A stretch of DNA of 64,000 nucleotides from Pseudomonas kribbensis. GTDB lineage: Bacteria; Pseudomonadota; Gammaproteobacteria; Pseudomonadales; Pseudomonadaceae. The stretch spans positions 2,294,001 to 2,358,000 of the forward strand of contig NZ_CP029608.1 in the NCBI RefSeq assembly GCF_003352185.1. Direction: 5' to 3'. How positions within the stretch are numbered: position 1 is the first letter of the stretch; every line of letters begins with the position of its first letter. The position numbers and the translations under genes are program-made. Below, one piece after another: positions 16,772-25,513 of the stretch. The notes under the pieces were generated by a model that ran no database searches, was not told where the DNA came from, and saw only the letters and a list, made by a program, of their open reading frames with translations.

Positions 16772-17398
16772 ATGAGCAACGTTCCTTACAAACGCCTGAA
16801 CAAAGACGACGCCGTGGTGCTGCTGGTCGACCACCAGACCGGTCTGATCTCGCTGGTGCAGGATTTCTCGCCGAACGAGTTCAAGAACAACGTGCTGGCC
16901 CTGGGCGACATCGCCAAGTTCTTCAAGCTGCCAACCATCCTCACTACCAGCTTCGACAGCGGCCCGAACGGCCCGATCGTGCCGGAGCTGAAAGCACAAT
17001 TCCCGGACGCGCCGTTCATCGCCCGCCCTGGCCAGATCAACGCCTGGGACAACGAAGACTTCGTCAAGGCGATCAAGGCCACCGGCCGCAAGCAACTGAT
17101 CATCGCCGGTGTGGTGACCGACGTTTGCGTGGCGTTCCCGACCCTGTCGGCCATCGCTGAAGGTTTCGAAGTGTTTGTGGTGACCGACGCTTCCGGCACC
17201 TTCAACACCACCGTGCAGCAAGCGGCCTGGGCGCGCATGTCGGCCGCCGGTGCACACCTGCTGAACTGGTTCGCGGTGGCGTGCGAGCTGCAGGGCGACT
17301 GGCGCAACGATATGGAAGGCCTGGCGAATCTGCTGTCGGAACGCCTGCCTAACTATCGCAACCTGATCAACAGCTATACCAAGTTCACTGCCAAGTAA
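16772..17398 (+). CDS. Isochorismatase-family cysteine hydrolase (YcaC-like)
   Basis: The 208-residue protein resembles YcaC. The catalytic aspartate is in LLVDHQTGL (near residue 20), the second element is the ARPGQINAW region, and the nucleophilic cysteine is in GVVTDVCVAFP (near 118). GAGGAG lies before the start. Family members cleave amides or act as isochorismatases. Following the amidohydrolase by 66 bases and ending at a strong terminator, it is the last gene of the DoxX operon. Confidence 0.9.
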   Translation: MSNVPYKRLNKDDAVVLLVDHQTGLISLVQDFSPNEFKNNVLALGDIAKFFKLPTILTTSFDSGPNGPIVPELKAQFPDAPFIARPGQINAWDNEDFVKAIKATGRKQLIIAGVVTDVCVAFPTLSAIAEGFEVFVVTDASGTFNTTVQQAAWARMSAAGAHLLNWFAVACELQGDWRNDMEGLANLLSERLPNYRNLINSYTKFTAK

Positions 17399-17408
17399 TT
17401 GCTTGAAG

Positions 17409-17440
17409 AAAAATGCCCGCTGAAGAGCGGGCATTTTTTT
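17409..17440. terminator. Rho-independent terminator
   Basis: A 12-bp perfect stem (17410-17421 with 26-37) and GAAG loop is followed by a T run. It ends the operon of the isochorismatase-family gene and can also serve the convergent MscS gene. Confidence 0.88.
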
Positions 17441-17455
17441 GTCTGCCGAAAAGGC

Positions 17456-18883
17456 TCAGCGCTTTTGCAACCACCCCAGAAACCCGCCCCTGCGAACCGG
17501 CACAGGCTTGGCCATCAACGCCAGCCGACTGTTCTGCTGCCTTACCGCCTGCAACTTGTTCAACGCCTGACCGACTTCGCTGCGCTGTTCCATGCACTGG
17601 CGGGTCAGGTTCTTGTCGAGGCGATAAATGATCGAAGACGTCAGCGCGGTGAACGTCGCCTGCGATGGTGTATCCGCCAGAATGCTCTGTTCGCCCATGA
17701 CCTCGCTCGGGCCCATGCGCCCGGCCTCGGTGAAACCATTGCCGTCCGGCACACTGGCGCTGACCACACCGGTGGCGATCACGAACAGGCTGTCCGGCAC
17801 TTCCTCCAGGTTGAGCACCACCTGCCCGGCGCTGTACTGCTGCGCGACCATCGATTCAGCGAGGCGATCGCGTTCTTCATGGCTCAGCGAGCGGAAGATT
17901 TTCACTTCATCGAGCAAGGCACGGGCGCGGGTCGAGGGTTCGATCACGCCATCCGGGTGGCGCGAGATGCCGGCCGCTTCGAGATGGCGGTGGGCGAGGT
18001 CGAACAGTTGATTGCGCACTTCGCCTTTCTTGCCCAGTTCAGCGATGAATCCGCTGGCCACGTATTCCGACATGTCTTCGCCGGCCTCTTTCAACAGCGC
18101 TTTCGGCGCAGGCGACAGCAACAGACTGCTGCTGCCTTGCAAGGTGCGGTCGAGGGCGTCGAGTACCCGGCGCGGGCGGATGTGGTTCGGCACCTTGATG
18201 CTGATCGACACGCCGTGCAGGTTGTTCGGGCGGCTGAGGTTGACGATTTTGGCCTTGGCCGCCACCGAGTTCGGCACTACGGCCAGGGTGCCGGCGCTGG
18301 TCAGCAGGTGAGTGGCGCGCCAGTCGATGTCGAGCACCTTGCCTTCGACGCCGTCGATCACCACGAAATCGTCCACCTGATACGGCTTGGTGGTGTTGAG
18401 CACGATGCCCGAGAACACGTCGGCCAAGGTGCTTTGCAGCGCCAGACCGACGACGATGGCAAATACCCCGGAGGTGGCGAGCAGGCCTTTGACCGGCAGC
18501 TCCAGCACGTAACCGGCCGCCGCGACGATGGCCGCCAGAAACACCAGCGCACCGATCACGTCCTGCAACAAACGGCCGCTGTGGCCGATGCGACGCATCA
18601 GGATCAGACCGATCACTTCGGTCAATGCCCGCGCGGCGTACAGCCACCAGAAAATCCCCAGCGCCGTCGCCCCCAGTTGTGCCACCTGATCATCGGCAAA
18701 GACTGGCGCCTGCAACGGGCTGACGCCGGCATTGATGATCAGCGCGCTGAAGGCCAGAAACAGCACCAGCCGCACACCGACCCGTTGCGCGCGATGCTTG
18801 AACGGGACGAGATGCCAGAGCAGGGCGTCGAGCACCAGCAGCAGGGCACTCCAGGACAGCAGGTGGGCAGAAAAAAGGCTCAT
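17456..18883 (-). CDS. MscS-family channel with C-terminal cyclic-nucleotide-binding domain
   Basis: The 475-residue protein has four or five hydrophobic segments in its first 190 residues, the MscS pore-and-beta domain (about residues 190-300; SGIVLNTTKPYQVDDFVVI, VPNSVAAKAKIVNLSRP), and a cNMP-binding/CAP_ED domain over residues 340-440 (LVLNLEEVPDSLFVIATGV region). Channels of this layout (MscCG/MscM-like, bCNG-type) couple a nucleotide to ion flow. The start at 18883 has GGAG nine bases upstream; a longer frame exists to 18919. Confidence 0.88.
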   Translation of the reverse strand: MSLFSAHLLSWSALLLVLDALLWHLVPFKHRAQRVGVRLVLFLAFSALIINAGVSPLQAPVFADDQVAQLGATALGIFWWLYAARALTEVIGLILMRRIGHSGRLLQDVIGALVFLAAIVAAAGYVLELPVKGLLATSGVFAIVVGLALQSTLADVFSGIVLNTTKPYQVDDFVVIDGVEGKVLDIDWRATHLLTSAGTLAVVPNSVAAKAKIVNLSRPNNLHGVSISIKVPNHIRPRRVLDALDRTLQGSSSLLLSPAPKALLKEAGEDMSEYVASGFIAELGKKGEVRNQLFDLAHRHLEAAGISRHPDGVIEPSTRARALLDEVKIFRSLSHEERDRLAESMVAQQYSAGQVVLNLEEVPDSLFVIATGVVSASVPDGNGFTEAGRMGPSEVMGEQSILADTPSQATFTALTSSIIYRLDKNLTRQCMEQRSEVGQALNKLQAVRQQNSRLALMAKPVPVRRGGFLGWLQKR

Positions 18884-18903
18884 GGAATGAACTCCGGCGG
18901 GCA

Positions 18904-18935
18904 CAAAAGAAAACGCCACACCCGAAGGTGTGGCG
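18904..18935 (-). terminator. Rho-independent terminator of the esterase gene
   Basis: On the minus strand the 9-bp stem CGCCACACC / GGTGTGGCG has a TTCG loop and is followed by TTTTCTTTTG. It lies between the esterase stop and the MscS start. Confidence 0.8.
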
Positions 18936-18946
18936 AGTGGCTGGAC

Positions 18947-19963
18947 TCAGTTCAGATGGGTCTTCAGTTCCGCCGCGGCCTGGCGCACGGCGGCCTTCAC
19001 TTCTGGAATCCCGTTGAGCGGATTAAGCAGGCCGAAGTCGTGAATCATCCCGTTGTAGCGCACCGAGGTCACCGGTACACCGGCGGCGTCGAGGTGGCGG
19101 GCGTAGCCTTCGCCTTCGTCGCGCAGCACGTCGAACTCGGCGGTCTGCACCAGCGCGGCGGGCAGCCCCTTGAGCTGTTCGGCGCTGGCGTTGAGCGGCG
19201 AGGCATGGATCTGCGCACGCTCGGCCGGGTTGGTGGTGTAGTTGTCCCAGAACCACTGCATCATGCCCTTGGTCAGGAAGTGGCCCTCGGCGAACTGCTG
19301 GTACGAGCCGTTATCGAACCCGGCATTGGTCACCGGCCACATCAGCAACTGGAAGCGCAGGGCCGGGGTTTTCTGTTCCTTGGCCATCAGTGCCACGACC
19401 GCCGCCATGTTGCCGCCGACGCTGTTGCCGGCCACCGCCAGACGCTTGCCGTCGACCCCGATGTCCTTGCCGTGCTCGGCCACCCATTTCGTCGCGGCGT
19501 AAGCCTGATTGATCGCGGTCGGGTACTGCGCTTCCGGCGACGGTGTGTAATCGACGTACACCGCGACCGCGCCAGAACCCACCACCAGATCACGAATCAG
19601 GCGTTGGTGCGTCGGGAAGTCGCCCAGCACCCAGCCGCCACCGTGGAAGAACATGAACACCGGCAGCTCGCCCTTGACCTTGGCCGGGCGCACCACTTTC
19701 AGGTTGATCGTCTGGCCATTGACCTTGATCGCCTTGTCGCTGACTTCAACGCCGGACAGGTCGACCTTAACCGAAGCCTGGGCGCCGGTCAGCACCGCAC
19801 GGGCGTCTTTCGGGCTCAGTTGCTCCAGCGGTTTGCCACCGCCGGCGGCGAGGGCATCGAGGAAGGCCTGGGTGTTGTGTTCGACGCCAGTGCCTTCGGC
19901 GGCGAATGCGTTGCCGATGGACAGGGCGAGGAGGGAAGCGGCGAGGGTTTTCTTGATGTTCAT
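18947..19963 (-). CDS. Exported alpha/beta hydrolase (HSL-type esterase)
   Basis: The 338-residue protein begins with a cleavable signal peptide (MNIKKTLAASLLALSIGNAFA, cleavage after AFA). It has the hormone-sensitive-lipase family oxyanion motif FFHGGGWVLG (residues about 105-114), the nucleophile GNSVGGN, aspartate in EFDVLRDEGE and histidine in GMIHDFG. The reaction is probably ester hydrolysis in the periplasm. ATG 19963 follows AAGGAATTGCAC; the in-frame TTG 19969 is not needed. It is divergent from a LysR gene. Confidence 0.9.
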   Translation of the reverse strand: MNIKKTLAASLLALSIGNAFAAEGTGVEHNTQAFLDALAAGGGKPLEQLSPKDARAVLTGAQASVKVDLSGVEVSDKAIKVNGQTINLKVVRPAKVKGELPVFMFFHGGGWVLGDFPTHQRLIRDLVVGSGAVAVYVDYTPSPEAQYPTAINQAYAATKWVAEHGKDIGVDGKRLAVAGNSVGGNMAAVVALMAKEQKTPALRFQLLMWPVTNAGFDNGSYQQFAEGHFLTKGMMQWFWDNYTTNPAERAQIHASPLNASAEQLKGLPAALVQTAEFDVLRDEGEGYARHLDAAGVPVTSVRYNGMIHDFGLLNPLNGIPEVKAAVRQAAAELKTHLN

Positions 19964-20124
19964 GTGCAATTCCTTTTAAGTCGTTTGAGTTTTTGTATGC
20001 CTTGGGATCGGGCTGCTGTGGCGCTGGGCTTCAGGCCTCAGCAACACCGTGAGCACAGATTAATGAGGTGCCGGAAAGTGAAAAAGCGGCTATAAAGCGT
20101 TTAACTGTCAACCAGAGAGTGACA

Positions 20125-21024
20125 ATGAACCCGTTCGAAGACATGCGTATTTTTTGCCAGGTGATGGACTCCGGCAGCTTCACGGCGGCGGCCGATCAGT
20201 TGGGCTTGTCCAAGCAGTTCGTCAGCCGTCGGTTGATGCAATTGGAGGAGCGCCTCGGCGTGCGATTGCTCAACCGCTCGACCCGGCGTCTGGACGTGAC
20301 ACCGCTGGGCCAGAGCTATTACGAATCGGCGCTGCGGCTATTGAGCGAAGTCGAACAGGTGGAGCAGGGCATCGCCGGGCAGACCGCCGAGCCACGCGGA
20401 ACGATTCGCGTGAGCGCGCCGCTGTCGTTTGCGGTGGCGCATCTGGGGTGCCTGCTGCCGCTGTTCCTGCAGCGTTATCGCGAGGTGACGGTGGAGGTCG
20501 ATCTGAGTGACCGGCCGGTGGACTTGCTCGGCGAAGGCTATGACCTGGCGCTGCGCATCGGTGTGCTGGAAGACTCGACCCTGATCGCCCGACGCATCGC
20601 CGCCATCGAGCGGGTGTACTGCGCCAGTCCGGCGTATCTGGCCGAACGCGGCACGCCGGTCAAACCGGAGGATCTGCTCAGCCATGATTGCCTGCCTTAC
20701 GGTCACGGGCGTTCGGTGCAGTGGAGGTTCAATGCGGGGCAGGGCAAGCCGCAACTGGTGAATGTCACCGGACGGATGCGGGTCAACAACGGCGACTTGC
20801 TGCGGGATGCGGCGGTGGCGGGGATGGGGATTACCTACTTGCCGACGTTCATTGTCGGGGCTGCGCTGAAGGACGGACGGCTGGTGCCGGTGCTGGATGA
20901 TTTGCGTCCGGAGCCGTTGATTCTGTCGGCGGTGTATCCGCAGCATCGCCAGGCATCGCGGCCGGTGCAGGCGTTGATCGAGTTTTTGCGCGAGCGGCTG
21001 GATCAGACAAAAGGGGTTTTGTAG
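20125..21024 (+). CDS. LysR-family transcriptional regulator
   Basis: The 299-residue regulator starts MNPFEDMRIFCQVMDSGSFT, the common opening of CrgA/AaeR-like LysR proteins, with GAGAG upstream. The helix-turn-helix spans residues 5-63 and the effector domain follows. The divergent exported esterase, 161 bases away, is the probable target. Confidence 0.9.
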   Translation: MNPFEDMRIFCQVMDSGSFTAAADQLGLSKQFVSRRLMQLEERLGVRLLNRSTRRLDVTPLGQSYYESALRLLSEVEQVEQGIAGQTAEPRGTIRVSAPLSFAVAHLGCLLPLFLQRYREVTVEVDLSDRPVDLLGEGYDLALRIGVLEDSTLIARRIAAIERVYCASPAYLAERGTPVKPEDLLSHDCLPYGHGRSVQWRFNAGQGKPQLVNVTGRMRVNNGDLLRDAAVAGMGITYLPTFIVGAALKDGRLVPVLDDLRPEPLILSAVYPQHRQASRPVQALIEFLRERLDQTKGVL

Positions 21025-21133
21025 GCGTCAGGTTTGACTTGAAGGTCGCAGGCTTACAAGTTCGCAACAACCTGGATCATCGCGCTCAACTAGACTCGGG
21101 CCGCTCAATCAAGAGCATCGTGCGGAGTGCGCC

Positions 21134-21940
21134 ATGGAAGTGCCAAACAACAAGAACGCCATCGAGAGCAATCGTCAGGCGTGGAACGATTCGGCCCGTC
21201 ATCATCAGGAATCGCCCGAGTGGCAGGCCTTGCTGAGTGAGGTCACCCAGACCGGTTTTTCCTGCCTCGACGAAACCCTGCGCGGGTTGCTGGAGCAGGT
21301 TGGCGTCGATGGAAAAGACGTCGTGCAACTGTGCTGCAACAACGGCCGCGAGAGCCTCTCGCTGTTCGCGCTGGGCGCGCGCAGTGTCGTCGGGGTCGAT
21401 CAATCGGCGGCGTTTCTTGAGCAGGCCCGCGTGCTGAACGGCCGTTCGCTGCACCAGGCCGAATTCATCGAAGCCGATATTCATCACTTGCCCGAATCAC
21501 TGCGCAATCGCTTCGACGTGGCGCTGATCACCATCGGCGTCCTCAACTGGATGCCTGACATCGGCGAGTTCTTCCGCCATGTCGCCTCGACCTTGAAACC
21601 GGGCGGGCAACTGGTGATCTACGAGACCCACCCGTTCCTGGAAATGGTCGATCCCGACGCCGAAGATCCGTTTCGCCTCGCAACCTCGTACTTTCGCCGC
21701 GAGCCGTTCGTGCAGCAGGAACCGATCGTCTACGTCGGCAAGGTCGAGCAGCAGGTCGCACCGTCGTACTGGTTCGTTCACAACCTCGGCGCCATCTTCA
21801 CCGCCGCCCTCGACGCCGGCCTCGCCATCGCGCACTTCAAGGAATACCCGCATTCGAACCGGGAAGAGGCGTATGACCAGTACCTGAATCGCGAGGCGCA
21901 GATGCCGATGTGTTTTACGTGGGTGGGGGTGAAAAACTGA
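21134..21940 (+). CDS. Class I SAM-dependent methyltransferase
   Basis: The 268-residue protein shows motif I as VVQLCCNNGRESLSLFALGA (residues 64-84), then the acidic GVDQSAAFLEQA and the post-I region EADIHHLP. This is a Methyltransf_25/11-type fold. Substrate is unknown. Stand-alone gene, ended by an inverted repeat at 21958-21989. Confidence 0.85.
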   Translation: MEVPNNKNAIESNRQAWNDSARHHQESPEWQALLSEVTQTGFSCLDETLRGLLEQVGVDGKDVVQLCCNNGRESLSLFALGARSVVGVDQSAAFLEQARVLNGRSLHQAEFIEADIHHLPESLRNRFDVALITIGVLNWMPDIGEFFRHVASTLKPGGQLVIYETHPFLEMVDPDAEDPFRLATSYFRREPFVQQEPIVYVGKVEQQVAPSYWFVHNLGAIFTAALDAGLAIAHFKEYPHSNREEAYDQYLNREAQMPMCFTWVGVKN

Positions 21941-21957
21941 AGGCCGAATTGAGCGTC

Positions 21958-21989
21958 ACGAAGGCGGCCGAATGGCCGCCTTCGTCATT
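21958..21989. terminator. Probable terminator
   Basis: A 12-bp perfect stem (ACGAAGGCGGCC / GGCCGCCTTCGT) with a GAAT loop is followed by CATTTC. The T tract is weak, but it stands between the convergent methyltransferase gene and the last EPS operon gene. Confidence 0.65.
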
Positions 21990-22682
21990 TCAAGCCTGCG
22001 CAGCCGCCGTCACCACCGGCCGCCCCGGTTTACGCAGCGGTTCCAGTCGCGAGCCTTCATAGCGCGTCTCGCGGAAGAACCGCCACTTTCCAAACAGTCC
22101 ATAGACGTGGGTGACGCGGCCCTGTTCGTGATAGCCCATACGGATGTGCAGCTTCAGCGCCGGGATGTTGTGGGTTTCGCAGACGTCCACCACCTTGTGG
22201 CAACCCTGGGCGGCCATGGCTTGCCAGAGGGTGACTTGTACGTCCACCGAGAGGCTGCTGCCAAAGTAGGCGCGGGTCATTTCGCCGCCGAATTCGAAGA
22301 ATTCGCCAGGCTGGACCGGGAAGTTGCAGCCGTAATAGTGACGGTCGTGATAATCCCGGGTGCTACCCCAGATGAAGGCCACGGCGTGGCCGTCGGCGTC
22401 CAGGTACATGTGCCCGGTGTGGCCTTCGCTGGCGAGTTCGGCCATGGTCTGCACACGGTCACCGAAATGCTTGGCGAACGCGCCGGCATTCTGTGGCGTG
22501 ATGTCGACTTTGCGCAGGCCTTCGTAAGGGCGCAGCTTGTGCGGCGGCACCGGGCTGATCAGGTCGCGCTCCATCCACAGCAGTTCCCAATGGAAGAACA
22601 CGTAGCGTTTCCACAAGGTGGAAAACGTGCGGCCCAGGCCTTTTTGCTTGATGCGTTCGCGCAGCTTTTCGATGACGCTCAT
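21990..22682 (-). CDS. GNAT-like acyltransferase, paralogue 1 of the EPS cluster
   Basis: The 230-residue protein has a basic N-terminal helix (KLRERIKQKGLGRTFSTLWKRY), then a GNAT-like domain with GHTGHMYLDADGHAVAFIWG, FEFGGEMTRAYFG and the late NIPALKLHIRMGYHEQGRV motif typical of the acetyl-CoA fold. It closely resembles the protein at 24753-25442 along its whole length. It may acylate a sugar or other polymer part. It is the last gene of the EPS operon, about 115 bases after the deacetylase gene. Confidence 0.75.
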   Translation of the reverse strand: MSVIEKLRERIKQKGLGRTFSTLWKRYVFFHWELLWMERDLISPVPPHKLRPYEGLRKVDITPQNAGAFAKHFGDRVQTMAELASEGHTGHMYLDADGHAVAFIWGSTRDYHDRHYYGCNFPVQPGEFFEFGGEMTRAYFGSSLSVDVQVTLWQAMAAQGCHKVVDVCETHNIPALKLHIRMGYHEQGRVTHVYGLFGKWRFFRETRYEGSRLEPLRKPGRPVVTAAAQA

Positions 22683-22797
22683 GATGCCCTCCGTGGCCGA
22701 AGCCCGGGTGTTTTTGTAGTTGGCTTTTGTGGGTATAGATCAAGCTGGCAAGTACATTTCAAAGTGCCATCTTCGAAAGTGTTGCCAGTTGTGTAAC

Positions 22798-23589
22798 TCA
22801 GTCGAGTGCCGCGGCACCGCGTAGAAAATCCTTGTTCAAATCGGCGTAGGAAACCCGTGGAACCCCCGGCAGCCGGCGCTCTAGCACGCGACTCAGGGAC
22901 TCACCGGGTTGTAGATAGGCATCACCGAAATCGGCCCCGAGCTGATTCGGATGGGCGACGATTTCCAGCACACCGTCGGTCGGCGCAGGCTCGTTGCGCA
23001 GGTCCACCGGGGTGCAAACATAGTCCGCCGTCGCACCGGCCAGGCCTTGCAGACGACGGTTGAGCAAACCTTTGAACAGGCGCTTCGGCAGGCTGAGGTT
23101 CTGTCCCAGGTTGCGCGCCAGTCGCACCGGTACACCCTGGTGAGCGGCGAAGCGCGCGACGATCTCGCCGATCGGCCAGATGTTGTGTACGTGCTGATGT
23201 GAATCGATATGGCTCGGGCGCACGCCGTGATCCATGCAACGCTGCCACTGCGCCTGCAATTCTTCCTGCACCGCTTCACGATCTTCGCGACCCAGCCACA
23301 GGCTGTGCCGGGCCAGGTTCAGATCGAACACCCCGTGGCTGTCGCAGAAGGTGGGGCAGGCGAGAATCGCCTGACTCAATGGCCGGCCGTACGTCAGGTT
23401 GAAATGCAGGCCGACCCGACCTTCCAGCATGTGATGACGAGCCATCGCGCAGGCCGCTTCGAAGGCCGGCATGTTGGCCATGGCCGTGGCGGAACTGATG
23501 ACCCCGGCCTGGAACGCGCTGAAGATCACCGCATTTTCGTTCGGGCTCAGGCCGAAATCGTCAGCGTTGACTATGACTTGGCGAGGCAT
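22798..23589 (-). CDS. ChbG/HpnK (YdjC)-family deacetylase
   Basis: The 263-residue protein belongs to the YdjC-like carbohydrate deacetylases. The metal-binding NADDFGLSPNEN aspartates, GLHFNLTYGRPLS and SHIDSHQHVHN histidines are present. The family removes N-acetyl groups from sugars. It overlaps the end of the upstream gene by 29 bases. In this operon it probably edits a sugar or lipid-linked unit. Confidence 0.88.
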   Translation of the reverse strand: MPRQVIVNADDFGLSPNENAVIFSAFQAGVISSATAMANMPAFEAACAMARHHMLEGRVGLHFNLTYGRPLSQAILACPTFCDSHGVFDLNLARHSLWLGREDREAVQEELQAQWQRCMDHGVRPSHIDSHQHVHNIWPIGEIVARFAAHQGVPVRLARNLGQNLSLPKRLFKGLLNRRLQGLAGATADYVCTPVDLRNEPAPTDGVLEIVAHPNQLGADFGDAYLQPGESLSRVLERRLPGVPRVSYADLNKDFLRGAAALD

Positions 23590-24748
23590 GTTCGCCCTCC
23601 GTGGTGGGGTGGGTTGCCGGTTTTACGACGGACGCCGGTTTTGTCGTTACCTGCCGTGCGCGCCACTGCTGTAGCTTCGGTTTTAGCCGCTGCCAGAGGC
23701 GTAATCCCAGCCCCAGCAAAACACCGCTCGGCCGCCAGGAATAGAAACTCCAGCGCCAGTGCTCCAGTTGTCCGGTCATGCGTTCGTGCAATTGATGGCT
23801 GGAGTTCTCCAGACTGACCCGCGAGGCATCGATCCAGCGCCAATGGTCATCCAGCCCCCAGCGAATCCATTCCTCCAGCAACACTCGGCCGCTGCCCAGG
23901 TCGGCGTATTGCGGCAGGAAGGCGAGGTTGTAATCGTAGAGCCGTCCCTGTTCGAGCAGGCCGAGCCGGTAGCTGATGCAGCGGCCGTCCAGCTCCAGCG
24001 TGACGACGCGCACCAGACCCTGGGCGGCGAGGGCGGTGAAAGCGTTTTCGATGCAGCGTCGGCTGCGTTCGGTGGCGAAGATGCCGACGCCTTCGTCGCC
24101 TTTCCAGCTCACCGCTTCAACTTCGCCGATGGCTTGCAACAGCGGGCCCATGGTCAGGGCATCGGGCGTGATTCGCCGCACCACCGCGCCACAGGCGGCA
24201 ATCCGTTTGCGCGCGCGGCGCAGCTTGTAGCGCGGATCGCCGGAGACTTCCTGATGATCGGCGTCGCTGATCAGGTGCACCGGCACCCGACAGCTCAAGC
24301 GTCGTTCGGCGTTGGAGCTGCGGGCCATCCATTGCGTGAGGACACTTTCCTCGCCCGCAGGCTCCGACAGTTCGTTGAGTTGCAGCAAGGCGTGGGGGAT
24401 GCGCTGGCGGATCAGCAGCAGCGCCTGGCGCATCTCGTCGGCCGCCAGCACAGACAGCAACGCCAGGCGATCCGCCAGCGGATAGCCGAGGTGATGCACC
24501 ACGGCAAACGGTAGCCCGCCAAAGCGTTCACGACCGGCCACCAGCGGCAGGCACAGGCGCAATTCGTCCGCTTCCCAGCCCAGCAGAATGTGCAGATGCT
24601 CGTTCGTGTCGAGTGTCTGCTCTGCCGCGATCAGCCAGCCGAGGCTGTTGAACGGCGTGTGATCCGTCACCCGCAGGCGCAGTGCTTCGTAAGCCGCTGC
24701 CGGGAAGTCAGGGGCGCACAACGAGGTGCGCCATTCGAATCGCGCCAT
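23561..24748 (-). CDS. BioF2-like GNAT protein (CelD/BcsL type)
   Basis: The 395-residue protein has two GNAT-like halves. The C-terminal half (SRRCIENAFTALAAQGLVRVVTLELDGRCISYRLG onward, split here for length) shows the acetyltransferase_6/BioF2 pattern seen in exopolysaccharide CelD-like proteins. It begins MARFEWRTSL with weak ribosome binding; the end is extended basic sequence. In EPS clusters such proteins are thought to add acyl groups to lipid-linked repeats. It lies between the two GNAT-like genes. Confidence 0.75.
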   Translation of the reverse strand: MARFEWRTSLCAPDFPAAAYEALRLRVTDHTPFNSLGWLIAAEQTLDTNEHLHILLGWEADELRLCLPLVAGRERFGGLPFAVVHHLGYPLADRLALLSVLAADEMRQALLLIRQRIPHALLQLNELSEPAGEESVLTQWMARSSNAERRLSCRVPVHLISDADHQEVSGDPRYKLRRARKRIAACGAVVRRITPDALTMGPLLQAIGEVEAVSWKGDEGVGIFATERSRRCIENAFTALAAQGLVRVVTLELDGRCISYRLGLLEQGRLYDYNLAFLPQYADLGSGRVLLEEWIRWGLDDHWRWIDASRVSLENSSHQLHERMTGQLEHWRWSFYSWRPSGVLLGLGLRLWQRLKPKLQQWRARQVTTKPASVVKPATHPTTEGEHASPSHSQR

Positions 24749-24752
24749 AGGC

Positions 24753-25442
24753 TCAGGTCGCCGTTGCTGTGACGGAGGGACGGGAAGGTTTGCGCAACGC
24801 ATCCAGCCGCGAGCCGCTGTAGCGGGTTTCGCGGTAGAAGCGCCAGCGGGCGAACAGGGTGTACACGTTCATGATCCTGCCCTGTTCGGTGTAGCCCATG
24901 CGCAGGTGCAGCTTGAGCGCCGGGATGTTGTGGAATTCGCAGACGTCCACGACCTTGTCGCAGCCCTGGGCAGCCATGGCTTTCCACAGTTCCAGTTGCA
25001 GATCCACCGACAGTTCGGTGCCCCAATAGGAACGGGTCAGCTCACCGCCGAACTCGAAGAACTCGCCGGGCTTCACCGGGAACATGCAGCCGTAATAGTG
25101 GCGGTCGAAATAGTCCCGGGCACTGCCCCAGATGAAGGCTACTGCGTCGCCGTGATCGTCGAGGTGCATGTGCCCGGTGTGACCTTCGTTGGCCAGTTCG
25201 GCCATGGTGCCGACGCGGTCACCGAAGTAGCGGGCGAAGGCGCTGGCGTTGTCCGGGGTGATCTTCACCACCCGCAGCGGCGGATACGGTTTGAGGCTGT
25301 GGGGCGGCACCGGGCTGACGAGGTCGCGCTCCATCCACAGCAGTTCCTGATGGGAAAAGACGTAGTGCTTCCACACCTTCGCCAGCGTCGCACGCAGGCC
25401 TTTTTGTTTGATGTGTTCGCTGATTTTTGTCACAACGTTCAT
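24753..25442 (-). CDS. GNAT-like acyltransferase, paralogue 2 of the EPS cluster
   Basis: The 229-residue protein matches the 21990-22682 product over its whole length (shared EGHTGHM, DRHYYGC, PGEFFEFGGE, HNIPALKLH, RMGY). It starts with AGGAG eight bases upstream at 25442. The pair came from a local duplication that was then separated by two other genes. Role as for paralogue 1. Confidence 0.78.
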   Translation of the reverse strand: MNVVTKISEHIKQKGLRATLAKVWKHYVFSHQELLWMERDLVSPVPPHSLKPYPPLRVVKITPDNASAFARYFGDRVGTMAELANEGHTGHMHLDDHGDAVAFIWGSARDYFDRHYYGCMFPVKPGEFFEFGGELTRSYWGTELSVDLQLELWKAMAAQGCDKVVDVCEFHNIPALKLHLRMGYTEQGRIMNVYTLFARWRFYRETRYSGSRLDALRKPSRPSVTATAT

Positions 25443-25513
25443 GGTCGTTACTCCTGATGACGTGGCATCGCGCGGCAAGTGGCCTGCGCGGCAGGACATC
25501 AACGGGCGGTTCA

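Noticed and set aside
17399..20095. 898-codon open frame on the plus strand
   Set aside because: It runs opposite both the MscS gene and the esterase gene, whose motifs and starts are clear.
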